Source: Stutzerimonas stutzeri (GTDB taxonomy: Bacteria; Pseudomonadota; Gammaproteobacteria; Pseudomonadales; Pseudomonadaceae). From it: a stretch of 64,000 bases of DNA. This document shows positions 62,808 through 64,000 of this stretch, piece by piece. Both the position numbers and the translations under genes were made by a program. How positions within the stretch are numbered: position 1 is the first letter of the stretch; every line of letters begins with the position of its first letter. Where the stretch lies: NCBI RefSeq assembly GCF_018138085.1, contig NZ_CP073105.1:3844001-3908000 (forward strand). Direction: 5' to 3'. The notes under the pieces were generated by a model that was not told where the DNA came from, searched no databases, and worked only from the letters and a program-made list of their open reading frames with translations.

Positions 62808-63877
62808 GCCGCACCTCCGCCCATGAGCTGTACGGGTATAGCGGCTGGCTCAGCCTCCCGAGCCATCAGTCGATCCAGAATCTTGCGCGCCTGAACGCCG
62901 CCTGCATCGATATTCAGCTTGAGCAGACTGCGGTCGGGATAAGCCAGCAGGTTGCGCTGCTGACGCTCTAGCATCTCAAGGTCCTCAGAAAAGATTTTGC
63001 CTTGCCCCTCGCGGATCGACTCGGTGAGCGCCTGATCCTGCGGATTGAAGTTGCGTGCCATGCCCCAGAAGTACCAGATAGACGTCTCGGTCTCGGGTGT
63101 GATGAAGTCCACGACGATACTCGACGCCTTGTATTTCGGATCGGCTTCGTACCCGCCATGTCCCGCATGCGCCACGCCGACTTCAATCAGCACATGGCTC
63201 GGTGGAGTGAAGCGGCAGATCTGCCAGCGATCCACCGGCACGTCGTCGGCCAGGTTGTTGCCGCGCAGTGCCATCTGCCAGAACGGCGGCGCCATGATGT
63301 TTTCCATGTGACGTGCGGTCGTGACCGTTTCGCCGTCGACGGTGGTCTTCGGTGCTGCCTCGTCGATTTCCTTCTGGCCAATGCTCGACGAATGAACATA
63401 GGTTTCGTGGGTCAGGTCCATAAGGTTGTCGATCATCAGGCGGTAATCGCAGCCGATGTGAAACAGCCCGCCGCCGTATGCCCAGTCGGAGCTGTCAGCC
63501 CATTCCAGATGGTGGATGGTGGCCGGGTCGGCCTTATCGAAGTCGCCAGGCCAAACCCAGACGAAGCCGTAGCGCTCTTGCACAGCGAAGCGCTTGTTGC
63601 ATGGGAAACCGCGCACGCGCTGGCCAGGCATCGAAACTGTGCTGCCATCGCAGCCCATGACCAGGCCGTGATAACCACAAACGAGATTGCCATCCTCGAC
63701 ATACCCCAGCGACAGCGGCGCGCCACGATGCGGACAGAAATCCTCGACGGCGGCGACCTGCCCTTCCTGGCCTCGATAGAAAACGATGCGCTCGCCGCAG
63801 ATCATCCGGCCGAGGGGTTTGGTGGCGATTTCATCGGGCGTACAGGCGACATACCAAGCGTTCTTCGGGAACATCAC
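62804..63877 (-). CDS. vanA: Vanillate O-demethylase oxygenase VanA
   Basis: 357 residues, AGGAGGCC before ATG. Rieske domain with C-P-H ([10 protein letters not shown]) and C-x-x-H ([11 protein letters not shown]), then a ring-hydroxylating catalytic domain with [19 protein letters not shown] carrying the iron ligands (His, His). Demethylates vanillate to protocatechuate and formaldehyde, feeding PcaGH. Operon vanAB, with a VanR-type operator upstream. Confidence 0.95.
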   Translation of the reverse strand: MMFPKNAWYVACTPDEIATKPLGRMICGERIVFYRGQEGQVAAVEDFCPHRGAPLSLGYVEDGNLVCGYHGLVMGCDGSTVSMPGQRVRGFPCNKRFAVQERYGFVWVWPGDFDKADPATIHHLEWADSSDWAYGGGLFHIGCDYRLMIDNLMDLTHETYVHSSSIGQKEIDEAAPKTTVDGETVTTARHMENIMAPPFWQMALRGNNLADDVPVDRWQICRFTPPSHVLIEVGVAHAGHGGYEADPKYKASSIVVDFITPETETSIWYFWGMARNFNPQDQALTESIREGQGKIFSEDLEMLERQQRNLLAYPDRSLLKLNIDAGGVQARKILDRLMAREAEPAAIPVQLMGGGAA

Positions 63878-63906
63878 GGCCTCCTATGGGCGGTTATTAT
63901 CGTTGT

Positions 63907-63918
63907 ATTGGATCCAAT
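63907..63918. promoter_or_regulatory. VanR operator
   Basis: ATTGGATCCAAT, a perfect 12-bp palindrome 30 nt before the vanA start. It equals the operator described for the GntR-type repressor VanR, which vanillate releases. vanR itself is probably just beyond the right edge; 63919-64000 holds no supported gene. Confidence 0.85.
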
Positions 63919-64000
63919 TAAGCATTGCATCATTCTCAGCCGTCAACTCCCCGCGCCCTCGCTCATGGACGAGCGGCGCTGCTCAGCTGGGTTAGAATGC

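Overview
The window reads as chromosome of a Pseudomonas-type gammaproteobacterium, most like the P. stutzeri (Stutzerimonas) group. The basis is gene content rather than a species marker: an OprD porin, a galTA/galBCD gallate pathway, AraC-type pobR, vanAB and pca genes of pseudomonad type, and high coding GC outside the accessory DNA. No rRNA gene, complete tRNA gene or CRISPR array was seen.

Layout. (1) 1-4415, minus strand: a three-gene anti-phage cassette matching Shango (sngA TerB protein, sngB ATPase, sngC helicase cut by the left window edge). It is followed by a DEDDh exonuclease and small orphan genes, one of them a pseudogene. (2) 6463-8986: an IS5-family element interrupted by a complete IS3-family element; both keep terminal repeats and target duplications. 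(3) 8991-11100: gene-poor, AT-richer DNA with one HAD hydrolase. (4) 11092-27863: about 16.5 kb bounded by two copies of a ~250-bp repeat. Each copy carries a strong sigma70-like promoter, a segment like the 3' end of tmRNA (ssrA) and a terminator, and each is followed by an integrase gene or its remnant. The segment holds a HigBA-like toxin-antitoxin pair, a tyrosine integrase and a run of oxidoreductases, mostly with their own regulators: AcuR/AcuI, NfsB, two quinone-oxidoreductase-like MDR proteins, an SDR, an Old Yellow Enzyme, a luciferase-like monooxygenase with ArsR, and two LysR proteins. IS and ALDH remnants lie among them. (5) 28406-29074: degenerate DNA.

(6) 29075-63918: a supercluster for plant and lignin aromatics. 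A secreted tannase would release gallate. GalT imports it, GalA cleaves the ring, and GalB, GalD and GalC take the product to pyruvate and oxaloacetate under a LysR protein with two HTH domains. A TRAP transporter with two paralogous binding proteins and an OprD porin follow. Next come aroQ, a quinate/shikimate dehydrogenase and a second TRAP transporter, facing quiC and a TetR gene; together they convert quinate or shikimate to protocatechuate. A minus-strand unit pcaH-pcaG-zapE-like-AEC-pcaB-pcaC under pcaQ cleaves protocatechuate. pobA/pobR and vanAB feed it from 4-hydroxybenzoate and vanillate. pcaD, pcaIJ and pcaF are not in the window.

Most notable for follow-up: a shared 15-bp LysR-like motif upstream of tannase, galT, galB and the TRAP operon, which would define a tannin/gallate regulon; an 18-bp motif shared by aroQ and quiC; the double-HTH GalR; the promoter/tRNA-like/terminator module at both ends of the oxidoreductase island; and the Shango cassette.
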